DNA of 43,651 nucleotides from Candidatus Nanopelagicaceae bacterium (GTDB lineage Bacteria > Actinomycetota > Actinomycetes > Nanopelagicales > Nanopelagicaceae): positions 1-43,651 of the forward strand of contig CANHNH010000004.1 of the NCBI GenBank assembly GCA_947461995.1, written 5' to 3'. The position numbers and the translations under genes are program-made. This document shows positions 24,016 to 34,224 of the stretch, piece by piece. Numbering within the stretch: position 1 is the stretch's first letter; each line of letters opens with the position of its first letter. The notes under the pieces were generated by a model, which worked only from the letters and a program-made list of their open reading frames with translations, did no database searches and was not told the origin of the DNA.

Positions 24016-24891
24016 ATGAAGGAATTTGCCAATAGATGGCTCGTGGCGATACTTCGAGTTCTATTGATTTTCCAAGTGGGGATCGTCCTCACCGGTGGAG
24101 TTGTTCGGCTCACAGGATCAGGTCTTGGATGTCCAACGTGGCCCGAATGTACTGCGGGTTCATATACGCCGATCCACGGACAAATAGAAGGTTTCAGATC
24201 CTGGATTGAATTTGGTAATCGATTACTAACTTTTGCACTTGTTTTGGCGTGCGCATTATCAATACTTTCAGTTCTAATCAGCAAACGAAAAGAATTGCGA
24301 ATACTAGTTCTTGGACAATTTGCTGGAATATTTGGGCAAGCTGTTTTAGGTGGCATTACCGTGCTAACCGATTTACATCCGCTTCCTGTAGCGGGCCATT
24401 TCATCTTATCGATACTGCTTATCGCTGGCGCGCAATCATTATTAACTAAGGCTAAAAGTTCGTATGTGCATAAAAAACTAAACAAGGATGTTCTACATGT
24501 CGTTTCCAGAACCCATGTCGTTCTAACCTTTGTGGTTATTGTGTTTGGAACCTTAGTAACGGGCTCAGGTCCCCATGCTGGAGATGTAGCAGCCCCTCGC
24601 TTTGGTTTCGATGTTCGCAGCATCGCCTGGTTGCATGCAGATCTAGTTATCGCATTATTAGGTCTTTCCCTTGCATATTTTATTTCTGCTAGAACACCAG
24701 TGGCTACCAAACGTTTATTGAAATTCTTCTTTATTGCCGCTTTGCTTCAAGGCACTATTGGTTATATTCAGTACTTCCTTGGTTTACCTGAGCTTATTGT
24801 TGCGGCTCACATGCTCGGCTCCACATTGGTGTGGATTTCTGCTTGGAAAGTATGGCTCTCCGTTTCTAGACAAACTAAGAAAGTGAACTAA
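24016..24891 (+). CDS. ctaA: Heme A synthase (CtaA/COX15 family)
   Basis: CtaA oxidises heme O to heme A for cytochrome c oxidase and is an integral membrane protein. The 291 residues form about eight hydrophobic helices in two four-helix halves. The first half has GGVVRLTGSGLGCPTWPEC with the extracytoplasmic cysteines Cys39 and Cys45. Conserved-type histidines His121, His128, His207 and His265 are present. The motif that is E-x-x-H in Bacillus subtilis CtaA reads EFGN here (Glu65, Asn68). It is the first gene of the plus-strand unit, four bases before tkt, and diverges from sufR. The heme O synthase gene ctaB is not in the window. Confidence 0.93.
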   Translation: MKEFANRWLVAILRVLLIFQVGIVLTGGVVRLTGSGLGCPTWPECTAGSYTPIHGQIEGFRSWIEFGNRLLTFALVLACALSILSVLISKRKELRILVLGQFAGIFGQAVLGGITVLTDLHPLPVAGHFILSILLIAGAQSLLTKAKSSYVHKKLNKDVLHVVSRTHVVLTFVVIVFGTLVTGSGPHAGDVAAPRFGFDVRSIAWLHADLVIALLGLSLAYFISARTPVATKRLLKFFFIAALLQGTIGYIQYFLGLPELIVAAHMLGSTLVWISAWKVWLSVSRQTKKVN

Positions 24892-24895
24892 TTTC

Positions 24896-26947
24896 ATGAG
24901 TGTAATTTCTAATTGGGGCATAGAAGACGACCTAGTTATTTCACATGCACGAGCACTTGCAATGGATGCCGTACAAAAAGTTGGTAATGGCCATCCAGGT
25001 ACTGCGATGTCCTTAGCGCCAGTTGCTTATCTTTTATTCCAAAAGCATTTAGTTCATGATCCCTATGATCCGCAATGGATTGGTCGAGATCGCTTCATAC
25101 TTTCTTGTGGCCACTCCTCCATGACTCTGTACACGCAATTATTTCTCAGTGGGTACGGATTAGAAATGCAAGATATTCAAAAATTTCGTACATGGGGTTC
25201 ATTAACTCCTGGCCATCCTGAGTATGGACATACTGCCGGAGTCGAAATGACAACTGGACCATTAGGTCAAGGTGTCTCAACTGCTGTCGGAATGGCCATG
25301 GCCGCACGATATGAACGCGGACTCTTTGATCCTGCGACAACTGATGGTTCTTCACTCTTTGATCATCGCATCTGGGTTATTTGTTCAGATGGAGATTTAC
25401 AAGAAGGAGTAAGTAGCGAAGCCGCTTCACTTGCAGGAACACAAGAACTCGGAAATTTGAATGTTATTTATGACGATAACCGAATATCTATAGAAGGTGA
25501 CACACACGTTGCATTCACCGAAGATGTGTCAGCGCGCTATCGCGCCTACGGCTGGGAAGTAATGGAAGTAACCGCGCAACCTAATGGTGACGTTGATTTG
25601 ACCGCTCTTGATAAAGCTATGACCATCGCATCAAAGGATTTAAAAAAACCAACTTTGATTCGTTTGAAAACAGTTATTGCGTGGCCAGCGCCAAAAGCTC
25701 GAGGAACTGCGGAATCTCATGGTTCTGCCCTCGGTGCTGATGAAATTAGTGCAACAAAGAAAGAACTCGGATTAAACCCTGATGAACACTTTGCCTTTCC
25801 ACAACACTTGCTCGAACATGCTCGATTAGTAAAGACGCGCGGTGCACAAGTGCATGCACAATGGAATGAAAAGTTTAAGAGCTGGGAAAAGAGCAACCCT
25901 GAGCCTGCGCAATTACTGGCAAGACTTATTGAAAAAGAACTTCCGAAGGATTGGGATTCTTTGGTTCCTACTTTTGAAACTGGCAAAGAAGTTGCAACAC
26001 GAAAAGCTTCTGGCGATGTAATAAACGCCCTGGCGAGAAAACTTCCTGAAATGTGGGGCGGTTCTGCAGATTTAGCGGGAAGCAATAACACCAACATTGA
26101 AGGTGGCAAGTCGTTTCTTCCATCAAGTAGCGCAATGAAAGATGCTGACCCTTATGGTCGCATTATTCACTTTGGTATCCGAGAACATGCAATGGGATCC
26201 ATTCTTAATGGAATTGCTCTGAGCGGATTGACAAAAGCCTTTGGAGGCACCTTCGCTGTTTTCAGCGATTACATGCGTCCTGCCGTTCGTTTAGCAGCAC
26301 TTATGAAGTTACCATCCATCTTTGTTTGGACGCACGATTCAATTGGTTTAGGCGAAGATGGTCCAACTCATCAACCTATCGAACACTTTGCCGCCCTTCG
26401 TGCTATTCCAGATTTTGATCTCATCAGACCCGCTGACGCTAACGAAGTTGCTGCTGCATGGCGCGTAATTATTGAACGCAAAAAAGCTTGCGGAATACTT
26501 TTGTCACGTCAAAACCTTCCGGTCTTTGATCGTTCGCTTTTCGGTTCGCTAGAAGGCGTAGCACGAGGTGCTTATATTCTTAAAGAAGCTAGCTCTGCAC
26601 CGAAACTGATTTTAATGGCAACTGGTTCTGAAGTTGCCCTTGCGGTGCAAAGCGCAGAAACATTAGAGAGTTCTGGAATTGCTACACGCGTTGTAAGCGT
26701 TCCTTGTTTTGAATGGTTTAACGAACAAACTCAAGCCTATAAAGATGAGGTGTTGCCACCGTCAGTAAAAGCCCGCATAAGTATTGAAGCCGGAATTGCA
26801 CAAGGATGGCGAGAGTACGTCGGAGATAATGGAGCTTCTATTTCACTGGAGCACTACGGCGCATCTGCTGGCGCAAGTGTTCTGTTTAAAGAATTTGGTT
26901 TTACTCTAGAAAATGTCGTGGCGACTGCAAAGAAGATTCTCGCATGA
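24896..26947 (+). CDS. tkt: Transketolase
   Basis: Transketolase moves two-carbon units between sugar phosphates using thiamine diphosphate in the non-oxidative pentose phosphate pathway. The 683-residue protein has GNGHPGTAMSL near 30-40 and GPLGQGVSTAVG near 121-132. The diphosphate/Mg site is SDGDLQEG at 164-171 with the Asn in YDDNRISIEG. The catalytic Glu that activates the cofactor is in FGIREHAMG, and sugar-phosphate contacts lie in SIGLGEDGPTHQP. Length is normal. Its ATG follows ctaA by four bases, and its stop overlaps the tal ATG, so ctaA-tkt-tal-pgi looks like one transcript. Confidence 0.97.
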   Translation: MSVISNWGIEDDLVISHARALAMDAVQKVGNGHPGTAMSLAPVAYLLFQKHLVHDPYDPQWIGRDRFILSCGHSSMTLYTQLFLSGYGLEMQDIQKFRTWGSLTPGHPEYGHTAGVEMTTGPLGQGVSTAVGMAMAARYERGLFDPATTDGSSLFDHRIWVICSDGDLQEGVSSEAASLAGTQELGNLNVIYDDNRISIEGDTHVAFTEDVSARYRAYGWEVMEVTAQPNGDVDLTALDKAMTIASKDLKKPTLIRLKTVIAWPAPKARGTAESHGSALGADEISATKKELGLNPDEHFAFPQHLLEHARLVKTRGAQVHAQWNEKFKSWEKSNPEPAQLLARLIEKELPKDWDSLVPTFETGKEVATRKASGDVINALARKLPEMWGGSADLAGSNNTNIEGGKSFLPSSSAMKDADPYGRIIHFGIREHAMGSILNGIALSGLTKAFGGTFAVFSDYMRPAVRLAALMKLPSIFVWTHDSIGLGEDGPTHQPIEHFAALRAIPDFDLIRPADANEVAAAWRVIIERKKACGILLSRQNLPVFDRSLFGSLEGVARGAYILKEASSAPKLILMATGSEVALAVQSAETLESSGIATRVVSVPCFEWFNEQTQAYKDEVLPPSVKARISIEAGIAQGWREYVGDNGASISLEHYGASAGASVLFKEFGFTLENVVATAKKILA

Positions 26948-28041
26948 TTGCAAAGGATATCGCCGATGCAGGAACATCGATATGGCTAGATGATCTCTCC
27001 CGTGCAAAGCTCGTTGGATTGGATTCTCAAAGCTTGCCTGCGCGAATTAAGAATTCTGGAGTAGTTGGAGTAACTACTAATCCCAGCATCTTTAATTCAG
27101 CGATCACAGGATCTGCCGACTATGCAGAAGATATTGCTGCGATGAAATCACTCTCTCCCGAAGAAATAGTAAAGAAATTAACAACTGATGATGTTCGCCA
27201 AGCATGTGATCTATTTGAACAAATCTATAACGATTCCAAAGGTATAGATGGTCGAGTGAGTATCGAGGTAGATCCTCGCCTGGCTCATGACACTCAAGCC
27301 ACAATTGATGAAGGCAAATCACTCTGGAGTTTAGTTAACCGCCCAAATTTGCTTATAAAAGTTCCCGCCACTTTGGCGGGATTGCCCGCAATCACAGAAC
27401 TCATCGCCAGCGGAATAAGCGTTAATGTCACTTTGATTTTTTCCTGCCAGCGTTACGAAGAAGTAATTGATGCATTTATCACGGGAATAGAAGGTGCACA
27501 AAAACGTGGCAGTGACTTGAAAACAATTCACAGTGTTGCCTCATTTTTTATCAGCAGAATTGACACAGCAGTAGACCAAGAGTTGAAGAGGATTAATTCA
27601 CCGCAAAGCAATGAATTACTTGGCCGTGCAGCAATTTCCAATGCCGTGCTCGCTTACGAACTATTTCTTACAAAATCAGCGAGTCCACGTTGGGCAAAGT
27701 TAAGCCAGGCTGGTGCCAATATGCAACGCCCATTATGGGCGTCGACCGGAGTTAAAGATCCCGCATACGAGGACACTCGCTATGTAATCGAATTGATCGC
27801 ACCTGACACAGTAAACACGATGCCGCAATCGACGTTGGATGCAGTCATTGATCATGGCAAATTTCGTGGAAACACCATTACACCTGCAATTGAAGATGCT
27901 CATGCGATACTTGCCAATCTCGCTAACACCGGCATTTCCTTGGCAGCGATAACTCATCAACTTGAAGTTGATGGAGTTGCATCCTTTGCAAAGGCTTGGC
28001 AATCTTTACTCGATGATGTCGAAAAGGTTCGAACTACATGA
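26944..28041 (+). CDS. tal: Transaldolase
   Basis: Transaldolase transfers a dihydroxyacetone unit between sugar phosphates. The 365-residue protein is the longer bacterial type that normally pairs with tkt in actinobacteria. It has TSIWLDDLSR near the N-terminus, GVVGVTTNPSIF at 39-50, and the Schiff-base lysine Lys139 in NLLIKVPATLAG. It overlaps tkt and pgi by four bases at each end (ATGA), which implies balanced, coupled translation. Some relatives carry tal and pgi as one fused protein. Here they are separate but touching. Confidence 0.96.
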   Translation: MIAKDIADAGTSIWLDDLSRAKLVGLDSQSLPARIKNSGVVGVTTNPSIFNSAITGSADYAEDIAAMKSLSPEEIVKKLTTDDVRQACDLFEQIYNDSKGIDGRVSIEVDPRLAHDTQATIDEGKSLWSLVNRPNLLIKVPATLAGLPAITELIASGISVNVTLIFSCQRYEEVIDAFITGIEGAQKRGSDLKTIHSVASFFISRIDTAVDQELKRINSPQSNELLGRAAISNAVLAYELFLTKSASPRWAKLSQAGANMQRPLWASTGVKDPAYEDTRYVIELIAPDTVNTMPQSTLDAVIDHGKFRGNTITPAIEDAHAILANLANTGISLAAITHQLEVDGVASFAKAWQSLLDDVEKVRTT

Positions 28042-29573
28042 TTGAGGTTAAATACAAAGATGAACACCTCATTCAAAGAGATTCACCTTTATATCTCAAA
28101 CTACTTGATGCTCATAAGCGCCTGATCAAAAAAGATCCGACGATTTGGGGTGTAGATGCCACTGCCGAAGCTAGTGTCCGCATGGATTGGGTTGATTTAC
28201 CCCATCAATCACGAACATTACTAGCCGCGTTAGACGCACTATCGGCAAAGAATCGTCATCTAACAAACATTATTTTATGCGGCATGGGTGGATCTTCTCT
28301 AGGTCCTGAAGTTATCGCTAAAACTTTTGGCAAAAAGATATCTATTTTGGATTCAACCGATCCTGAATTTATGGCACATTTTTTGCCGCAAGATTTAACG
28401 CACACATTAGTTGTGGTGAGTTCGAAATCTGGCTCAAGCATTGAAACAGTTAGTCAAAAAGCTTTGTTTGAAAAGTTTTTCCGCGAAGCCGGATTGGACA
28501 CAACCGAGCACATTATTATTGTGACCGATCCAGGATCCCCTTTGGACATTTCATCTCGTGCATCAGGTTTTACCGTAATCAACGCCAATCCACATGTTGG
28601 TGGACGCTTTAGTGTTTTAGGTGATTTTGGTCTTGTTCCTTCAGCGCTCATTGGCATAGATGTTTCGGTAATTTTAGATAGCGCGATAGAAGCAAAGGAT
28701 TCGCTTCTGATCAATCCGCATCCCGCTCTCGTTGCCGCCTATGCAATCATTTCCGGAACTGACCAATATTTTTCCATTAGTGATAATCATTCATCGATGC
28801 CGGGATTATCAGATTGGATTGAACAACTAATCGCAGAATCAACGGGCAAAGGCGGTATGGGTCGATTACCTATAGTCGTGAATGATTTGGAAGATCTAAT
28901 CCCAGATGAAGCGCTTTCTATTTCTTTTGGGGGTCACTCAGATTTGGTAGTTATGGGTGATCTGGGAGAACAGTTTTTCTTTTGGGAATGGGTAACCGCC
29001 CTGCTAGGAGCTGGATTATCGGTTAATCCTTTTAGTCAGCCAAATGTTGACGAATCAAAATTAGCAAGTACTTCACTTTTAACTCAATGGGGCAAGTTAA
29101 TGCCGCAAATTCCTGTCGCAGGAATTGATCAATCAATAGCATTTTATAAGGAGGCAAATGACGCCACGGAACTACTTTCCACATTTATTAAACAGATTTG
29201 CGAAGATGGATACCTGGCCATAACTGCTTATTTAGATCGCCACGTAGATCAGGATCTCATTGGATTAAGGAATATCCTTGCTTCCAAAAGTAAGAAGGCT
29301 GTTACCTTTGGATGGGGACCGCGTTTCTTACACTCAACCGGACAACTTCATAAGGGTGGTCAACCCAATGGTTCATTTCTTCAGATAACTGCTGATGCTA
29401 AAACAGATTTTGTAATTCCTGAAAAGGATTTCACATTTAAATCACTCTGCTTAGCCCAGGCTATTGGCGATCAAAATGCACTTATCAACAGAGGGTTTCC
29501 AACTCTTCGCCTGCATTTACTGGATAGAAAATTAGGAATTGCACAGCTTTTAGAAATTGCTAAAAAGCTTTAG
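28038..29573 (+). CDS. pgi: Glucose-6-phosphate isomerase
   Basis: Pgi interconverts glucose-6-phosphate and fructose-6-phosphate. The 511-residue protein has two sugar-isomerase folds. CGMGGSSLGPEV lies in the first, SSKSGSSIET (about residues 133-142) binds phosphate, and HKGGQPNGSFLQI near the C-terminus belongs to the active site. It is more like the isomerases found beside tal in actinobacteria than the E. coli type. In many actinobacteria zwf, opcA and pgl follow tkt-tal, but here the unit ends. Its stop overlaps the rbpA stop on the other strand by four bases. Confidence 0.95.
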   Translation: MIEVKYKDEHLIQRDSPLYLKLLDAHKRLIKKDPTIWGVDATAEASVRMDWVDLPHQSRTLLAALDALSAKNRHLTNIILCGMGGSSLGPEVIAKTFGKKISILDSTDPEFMAHFLPQDLTHTLVVVSSKSGSSIETVSQKALFEKFFREAGLDTTEHIIIVTDPGSPLDISSRASGFTVINANPHVGGRFSVLGDFGLVPSALIGIDVSVILDSAIEAKDSLLINPHPALVAAYAIISGTDQYFSISDNHSSMPGLSDWIEQLIAESTGKGGMGRLPIVVNDLEDLIPDEALSISFGGHSDLVVMGDLGEQFFFWEWVTALLGAGLSVNPFSQPNVDESKLASTSLLTQWGKLMPQIPVAGIDQSIAFYKEANDATELLSTFIKQICEDGYLAITAYLDRHVDQDLIGLRNILASKSKKAVTFGWGPRFLHSTGQLHKGGQPNGSFLQITADAKTDFVIPEKDFTFKSLCLAQAIGDQNALINRGFPTLRLHLLDRKLGIAQLLEIAKKL

Positions 29574-29905
29574 TCATCTCCACGCAATTTACGAAGGGCT
29601 TCATCCAGTATTTTTGCACCTTCGGCATCACTTCGGCGCTCTTTAACATAAGCCAAATGAGTTTTGTACGGTTCATTTTTGATTGGACTCGGTGGATTGG
29701 CTTTGTCTCTACCTGCTGGATAACCACACTTCGGACAATCCCATTCAGCTGGAATAACAACGCTCTCTTCTTCAGCAAATGATGGGCGAACTTCGTGCCC
29801 ATTTGCACACCAATAAGAAACATGAGAACGAGCAATCGCTTCTCCACGTTCTGCTTCACCCATTGGGCCTGCACCAACGCGACTTCCACGAATTGCACTT
29901 GCCAT
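29570..29905 (-). CDS. rbpA: RNA polymerase-binding protein RbpA
   Basis: RbpA is an actinobacteria-specific protein that binds RNA polymerase and the principal sigma factor and stabilises open promoter complexes. The 111-residue protein has a short N-terminal tail. A zinc-binding core follows, with CANGHEVRPSFA (Cys33, His37) and WDCPKCG (Cys57, Cys60). The basic linker and C-terminal sigma-interaction region ends in LDEALRKLRGDD. AGGAG six bases before the ATG supports this start. It lies 38 bases after secG, at the end of the long minus-strand run, and converges on pgi. Confidence 0.96.
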   Translation of the reverse strand: MASAIRGSRVGAGPMGEAERGEAIARSHVSYWCANGHEVRPSFAEEESVVIPAEWDCPKCGYPAGRDKANPPSPIKNEPYKTHLAYVKERRSDAEGAKILDEALRKLRGDD

Positions 29906-29943
29906 GTATTGCTCCTATCGATTAATTACGAAAAAAAAATTAT

Positions 29944-30171
29944 TTACTTCAAAACCAAACTCAAGGCAACGACACCGGCAAACCACAAACCGCCAACTAC
30001 AATTGTGATGCGATCAAGATTGCGCTCTACAACGGAGGAGCCACCATAGTTAGAAGAGATTCCGCCACCGAATAAGTCAGATAATCCTGCGCCTTTGCCT
30101 TTATGCAACAGTACGAGAAGGATCATGAGAACGCTGGTTATAACCAGAATAATTGAGAGTGCTAACTTCAT
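29944..30171 (-). CDS. secG: Protein translocase subunit SecG
   Basis: SecG is the small accessory subunit of the SecYEG protein-export channel in the cytoplasmic membrane. The 75-residue protein has two hydrophobic helices (about 3-22 and 53-73). Between them is the conserved cytoplasmic loop HKGKGAGLSDLFGGGISSNYGGSS, here described in part by HKGKGAGLSDLFGG. The tpiA-secG order is typical of actinobacteria and many other bacteria. A run of nine T residues on its coding strand follows shortly after the stop. Confidence 0.95.
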   Translation of the reverse strand: MKLALSIILVITSVLMILLVLLHKGKGAGLSDLFGGGISSNYGGSSVVERNLDRITIVVGGLWFAGVVALSLVLK

Positions 30172-30254
30172 TTAACCGTACCCCTTGCTATGCGCTGTAG
30201 CCCGTGATTATGGGCAGGGAGTAAGGATACCTGCTAAAGCTCATCGATACCTAC
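30172..30254 (-). other. tpiA-secG intergenic region with two competing hairpins
   Basis: This 83-base gap contains two inverted repeats that share bases 30214-30215 and so cannot both form. One is GCAGG (minus strand, 30234-30230) with CCTGC (30218-30214). The other is GCCC (30215-30212) with GGGC (30203-30200), which can be extended to six pairs. An AAGGGG about nine bases before the secG ATG is the likely ribosome site. It may hold a secG promoter, but I cannot point to one. Confidence 0.3.
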
Positions 30255-31028
30255 TTATGAAGCAGCGTAGAACTTCGCAATTTTGGCTAGTTCTTCGGGA
30301 TCCAGACTTGCTCCGCCGATCAAAGCACCATCCACATTCTCTTTTTTCATTATTTCAACAATGTTTGATGATTTTACTGAACCGCCATAAAGGATTCGCA
30401 AATTTGCTGCGATTTCAGCAGAGCCGATAGATTCAATCTCTTCACGGATAGCTGCACACACTTCTTCGGCATCTTCAGGGGTTGCAGTTTTTCCTGTCCC
30501 GATAGCCCAGATGGGTTCGTAGGCGATAACAATTTTCTTTAAATCTGGTTTGTGGAATCCTTCTAAACCAGCACGGATTTGTCGCACAACGTGGCTTACA
30601 TGCGTGCCTGCTTCCCGGATTGCAAGCTCTTCTCCAACACAAAAAATTGGCGTCAACTCATTCGTTAGCGCTGCTCTTATTTTTCGATTTACAAGCGCAT
30701 CATCTTCGTGATGAAGTGCACGGCGTTCGCTGTGGCCTATAACCACAAACGTGCACCCTAGTTTTGCCAACATTGAAGCTGAAATATCTCCAGTGAAAGC
30801 ACCGCTTGCATCAGGAGATAAGTCTTGAGCCCCGTACATCAGGCGCAATCGATCACCGTCTACAAGAGTTTGAATTGATCGAATATCTGTAAATGGTGGG
30901 ATTATCGCAACATCAACCGCGTCATAATCTTTATCTTCAAGGCTGTATACAAGCTTTTGTGCAACCGCAATAGCTTCTAGATGATTTAAGTTCATCTTCC
31001 AATTGCCCGCCATTAATGGTTTACGCAT
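30255..31028 (-). CDS. tpiA: Triose-phosphate isomerase
   Basis: TpiA interconverts dihydroxyacetone phosphate and glyceraldehyde-3-phosphate. The 257-residue TIM barrel has Asn9 and Lys11 in AGNWKMN, the electrophile His99 in VIGHSERR, the catalytic base Glu171 in [12 protein letters not shown] followed by the flexible loop 6, and the phosphate-binding GGSVKSSN. Length and residues are standard. It follows pgk after 31 bases and precedes secG in the usual gap-pgk-tpiA-secG order. Confidence 0.98.
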   Translation of the reverse strand: MRKPLMAGNWKMNLNHLEAIAVAQKLVYSLEDKDYDAVDVAIIPPFTDIRSIQTLVDGDRLRLMYGAQDLSPDASGAFTGDISASMLAKLGCTFVVIGHSERRALHHEDDALVNRKIRAALTNELTPIFCVGEELAIREAGTHVSHVVRQIRAGLEGFHKPDLKKIVIAYEPIWAIGTGKTATPEDAEEVCAAIREEIESIGSAEIAANLRILYGGSVKSSNIVEIMKKENVDGALIGGASLDPEELAKIAKFYAAS

Positions 31029-31059
31029 TTAGTACAGCCCGCTTTCTATCATCAGTGAA

Positions 31060-32207
31060 TTACAGTCCTAGTGCCTGTAAGCCAGGAAGAACCTTACCTT
31101 CAAGATACTCAAGGGATGCCCCGCCTCCAGTTGAGATGTAACTGAAGTCGGAATCCTTAAAGCCTAGTGCTCGGACCGCAGCAGCTGAATCTCCCCCACC
31201 GATAACTGATACGCCTTCTATTTCGCTGAGTGCTTGTGCAACAACCTTTGTACCGTTAGCAAAATTGGCGAATTCGAAAACTCCCATAGGTCCATTCCAA
31301 AAAACTGTTTTACATTTCTTAATTTCATCAGCAAAAACACCCGCTGATTCTGGTCCAATATCGAGTCCCATGTGATCTGCCGGTATTTCATCTGCAGAAA
31401 CGAGAGTTGGAACCGCATCGGCGCTAAATTTTTGAGCCACGACGATATCTGTAGGCAATACGAGTCTGACACCTTTGCTCTGTGCAGTTGCAATTATTTC
31501 TTTAACGGTAGGAATAAGGTCAGTTTCAACCAGTGATAAACCAATTTCTTTTCCAGTTGCAGCTAGGAATGTGAAGACCATTCCCCCGCCAATTGCCATT
31601 ACATCTACTTTAGAAAGAAGATTTGAAATAACGCCAATTTTGTCTGAAACCTTTGCCCCACCAAGAACGACACCATAAGGGCGAACCGGTGATTGTGTTA
31701 GTTTTTTAAGTACATCTACTTCGGCTTGAATAAGAAATCCGGAAGCATTAGGCAAGAGAGCAGGTAGATCGTAAACAGATGCGTGTTTGCGGTGTACTGC
31801 GCCAAATCCATCGCCCACGTAAACATCTGCATATCTTGCTAATTCTTTGGCGAATAGCTTACGTTCGGCATCGTCTTTACTAGTTTCTGCTGAATTAAAT
31901 CGTAAGTTTTCCAATAAAAGAATCTTTGCGTCACCTTGTTTTGCGAAATCAACTGGTTCATTAAGCAACTCTTGCAATCTCGTCGCTACCGGAGCTAAAG
32001 AGAGTTCAGGCTTTACTTCACCTTTTGGCCTTCCTAGGTGAGCGCCAATAACCACTGAAGCACCGCGCTCTAGGAGGTTTTTAATGGTTGGAAGCGAAGC
32101 ACGGATTCTTCCATCATCTGTAATAACACCGTCCTTAAGCGGAACGTTTAAATCACAACGGAGAAAAACACGTTTACTTGCAACATCTAATGAAGCAAGT
32201 GAACTCA

Positions 32208-32208
<1 letters not shown>
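31060..32208 (-). CDS. pgk: Phosphoglycerate kinase
   Basis: Pgk makes ATP from 1,3-bisphosphoglycerate in glycolysis and runs in reverse in gluconeogenesis. The 382-residue monomer has RVFLRCDLNVPL at 13-24, HLGRPKG at 57-63, GDGFGAVHRKHAS in the substrate site, GGAKVSDKIGV in the hinge region, and the nucleotide-binding GGGDSAAA near residue 350. It is slightly shorter than many bacterial forms of about 395-400 but keeps both lobes. ATG and the gap stop overlap (TAATG). Confidence 0.97.
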
Positions 32209-33242
<1,034 letters not shown>

Positions 33243-34220
33243 TTAGTTTAGTAAATCTGGAGATAGTCCCGCTTCGGTATCTGGGATTCCTAATTCTGCG
33301 GCTCTTTTATCTGCCATTGCTAGCAAACGCCTAATTCTTCCAGCAATCGCATCCTTAGTCATTGGCGGTACAGCAAGGGAACCCAATTCTTCCAAACTTG
33401 CTTGACCATGACCAATGCGTAACTCTCCCGCCTCTTTCAAATGATCTGGAATAGTTGGACCAAGAATTTCCATTGCACGTGAAACTCGCGCAGATGCTGC
33501 AACTGCCGCACGCGCTGAACGACGCAAATTCGCATCATCAAAATTTGCTAAACGATTAGCTGTTGCCCTAACTTCGCGGCGCATTCGTCGCTCTTCCCAG
33601 GCAAGAACGCTTTCGTGCGCACCTAAGCGAGTAAGTAGCACACCGATTGCATCGCCATCTCGAATAACAACGCGATCTACTCCGCGAACCTCACGAGCTT
33701 TAGCAACAATTCCAAGACGGCGGGCAGCGCCGACTAAAGCAAGTGCGGCTTCAGGCCCAGGGCATGTAATTTCAAGTGAAGAGGAACGACCTGGTTCGGT
33801 TAAAGATCCATGAGCAATGAATGCTCCACGCCAAGCTGCTTCTGAATCGCAAATTGCTGCAGAAACTACTTGCGGAGGCAGTCCACGGACTGGACGAGAG
33901 TTTGCATCCACTAAACCAGTTTGGCGCGCCAGTGCATCACCTTCGTTAATCACACGTACAACGTAGCGAGAACCTTTACGCAAACCGCTAGATGAAAGCA
34001 CTGCTAAGTCGCTTTCGTGGCCATAAATATCAGAGATATCTTTTCGTAATCGACGCGCACTTTGGGCGGTATCTAATTCAACTTCGATCACAATCTTTCC
34101 AGCGGCAATATGCAACCCACCGGCGAAACGCAGAAGGGATGAAACTTCGGCTTTGCGACAACATGGCTTGGTGATAGCCAAGCGGCTGAGTTCATCTTTA
34201 ACTGCTGATGTCATTGCCAT
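33243..34220 (-). CDS. whiA: Sporulation/cell-division regulator WhiA
   Basis: WhiA is a DNA-binding protein with an N-terminal homing-endonuclease-like fold and a C-terminal helix-turn-helix. In Streptomyces it works with WhiB for sporulation, and in non-sporulating Gram-positives it affects cell division. From ATG at 34220 ([14 protein letters not shown]) it has 325 residues, with [20 protein letters not shown] near the N-terminus and [11 protein letters not shown] plus [13 protein letters not shown] in the C-terminal HTH. A frame from 34232 would add four residues and overlap yvcK. It is the third member of the rapZ-yvcK-whiA trio. Confidence 0.95.
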   Translation of the reverse strand: MAMTSAVKDELSRLAITKPCCRKAEVSSLLRFAGGLHIAAGKIVIEVELDTAQSARRLRKDISDIYGHESDLAVLSSSGLRKGSRYVVRVINEGDALARQTGLVDANSRPVRGLPPQVVSAAICDSEAAWRGAFIAHGSLTEPGRSSSLEITCPGPEAALALVGAARRLGIVAKAREVRGVDRVVIRDGDAIGVLLTRLGAHESVLAWEERRMRREVRATANRLANFDDANLRRSARAAVAASARVSRAMEILGPTIPDHLKEAGELRIGHGQASLEELGSLAVPPMTKDAIAGRIRRLLAMADKRAAELGIPDTEAGLSPDLLN

Positions 34221-34224
34221 GTGC

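Noticed and set aside
24003-24710. Long minus-strand open frame (235 codons) opposite ctaA
   Set aside because: It is a shadow of a clear CtaA gene. Its composition looks like antisense translation, it has no ribosome site, and no domain is recognisable.
29931-29939. Run of nine T on the secG coding strand as a possible terminator
   Set aside because: No hairpin directly precedes it. rbpA follows within 40 bases with its own ribosome site, so it is better seen as an A/T tract of unknown role.
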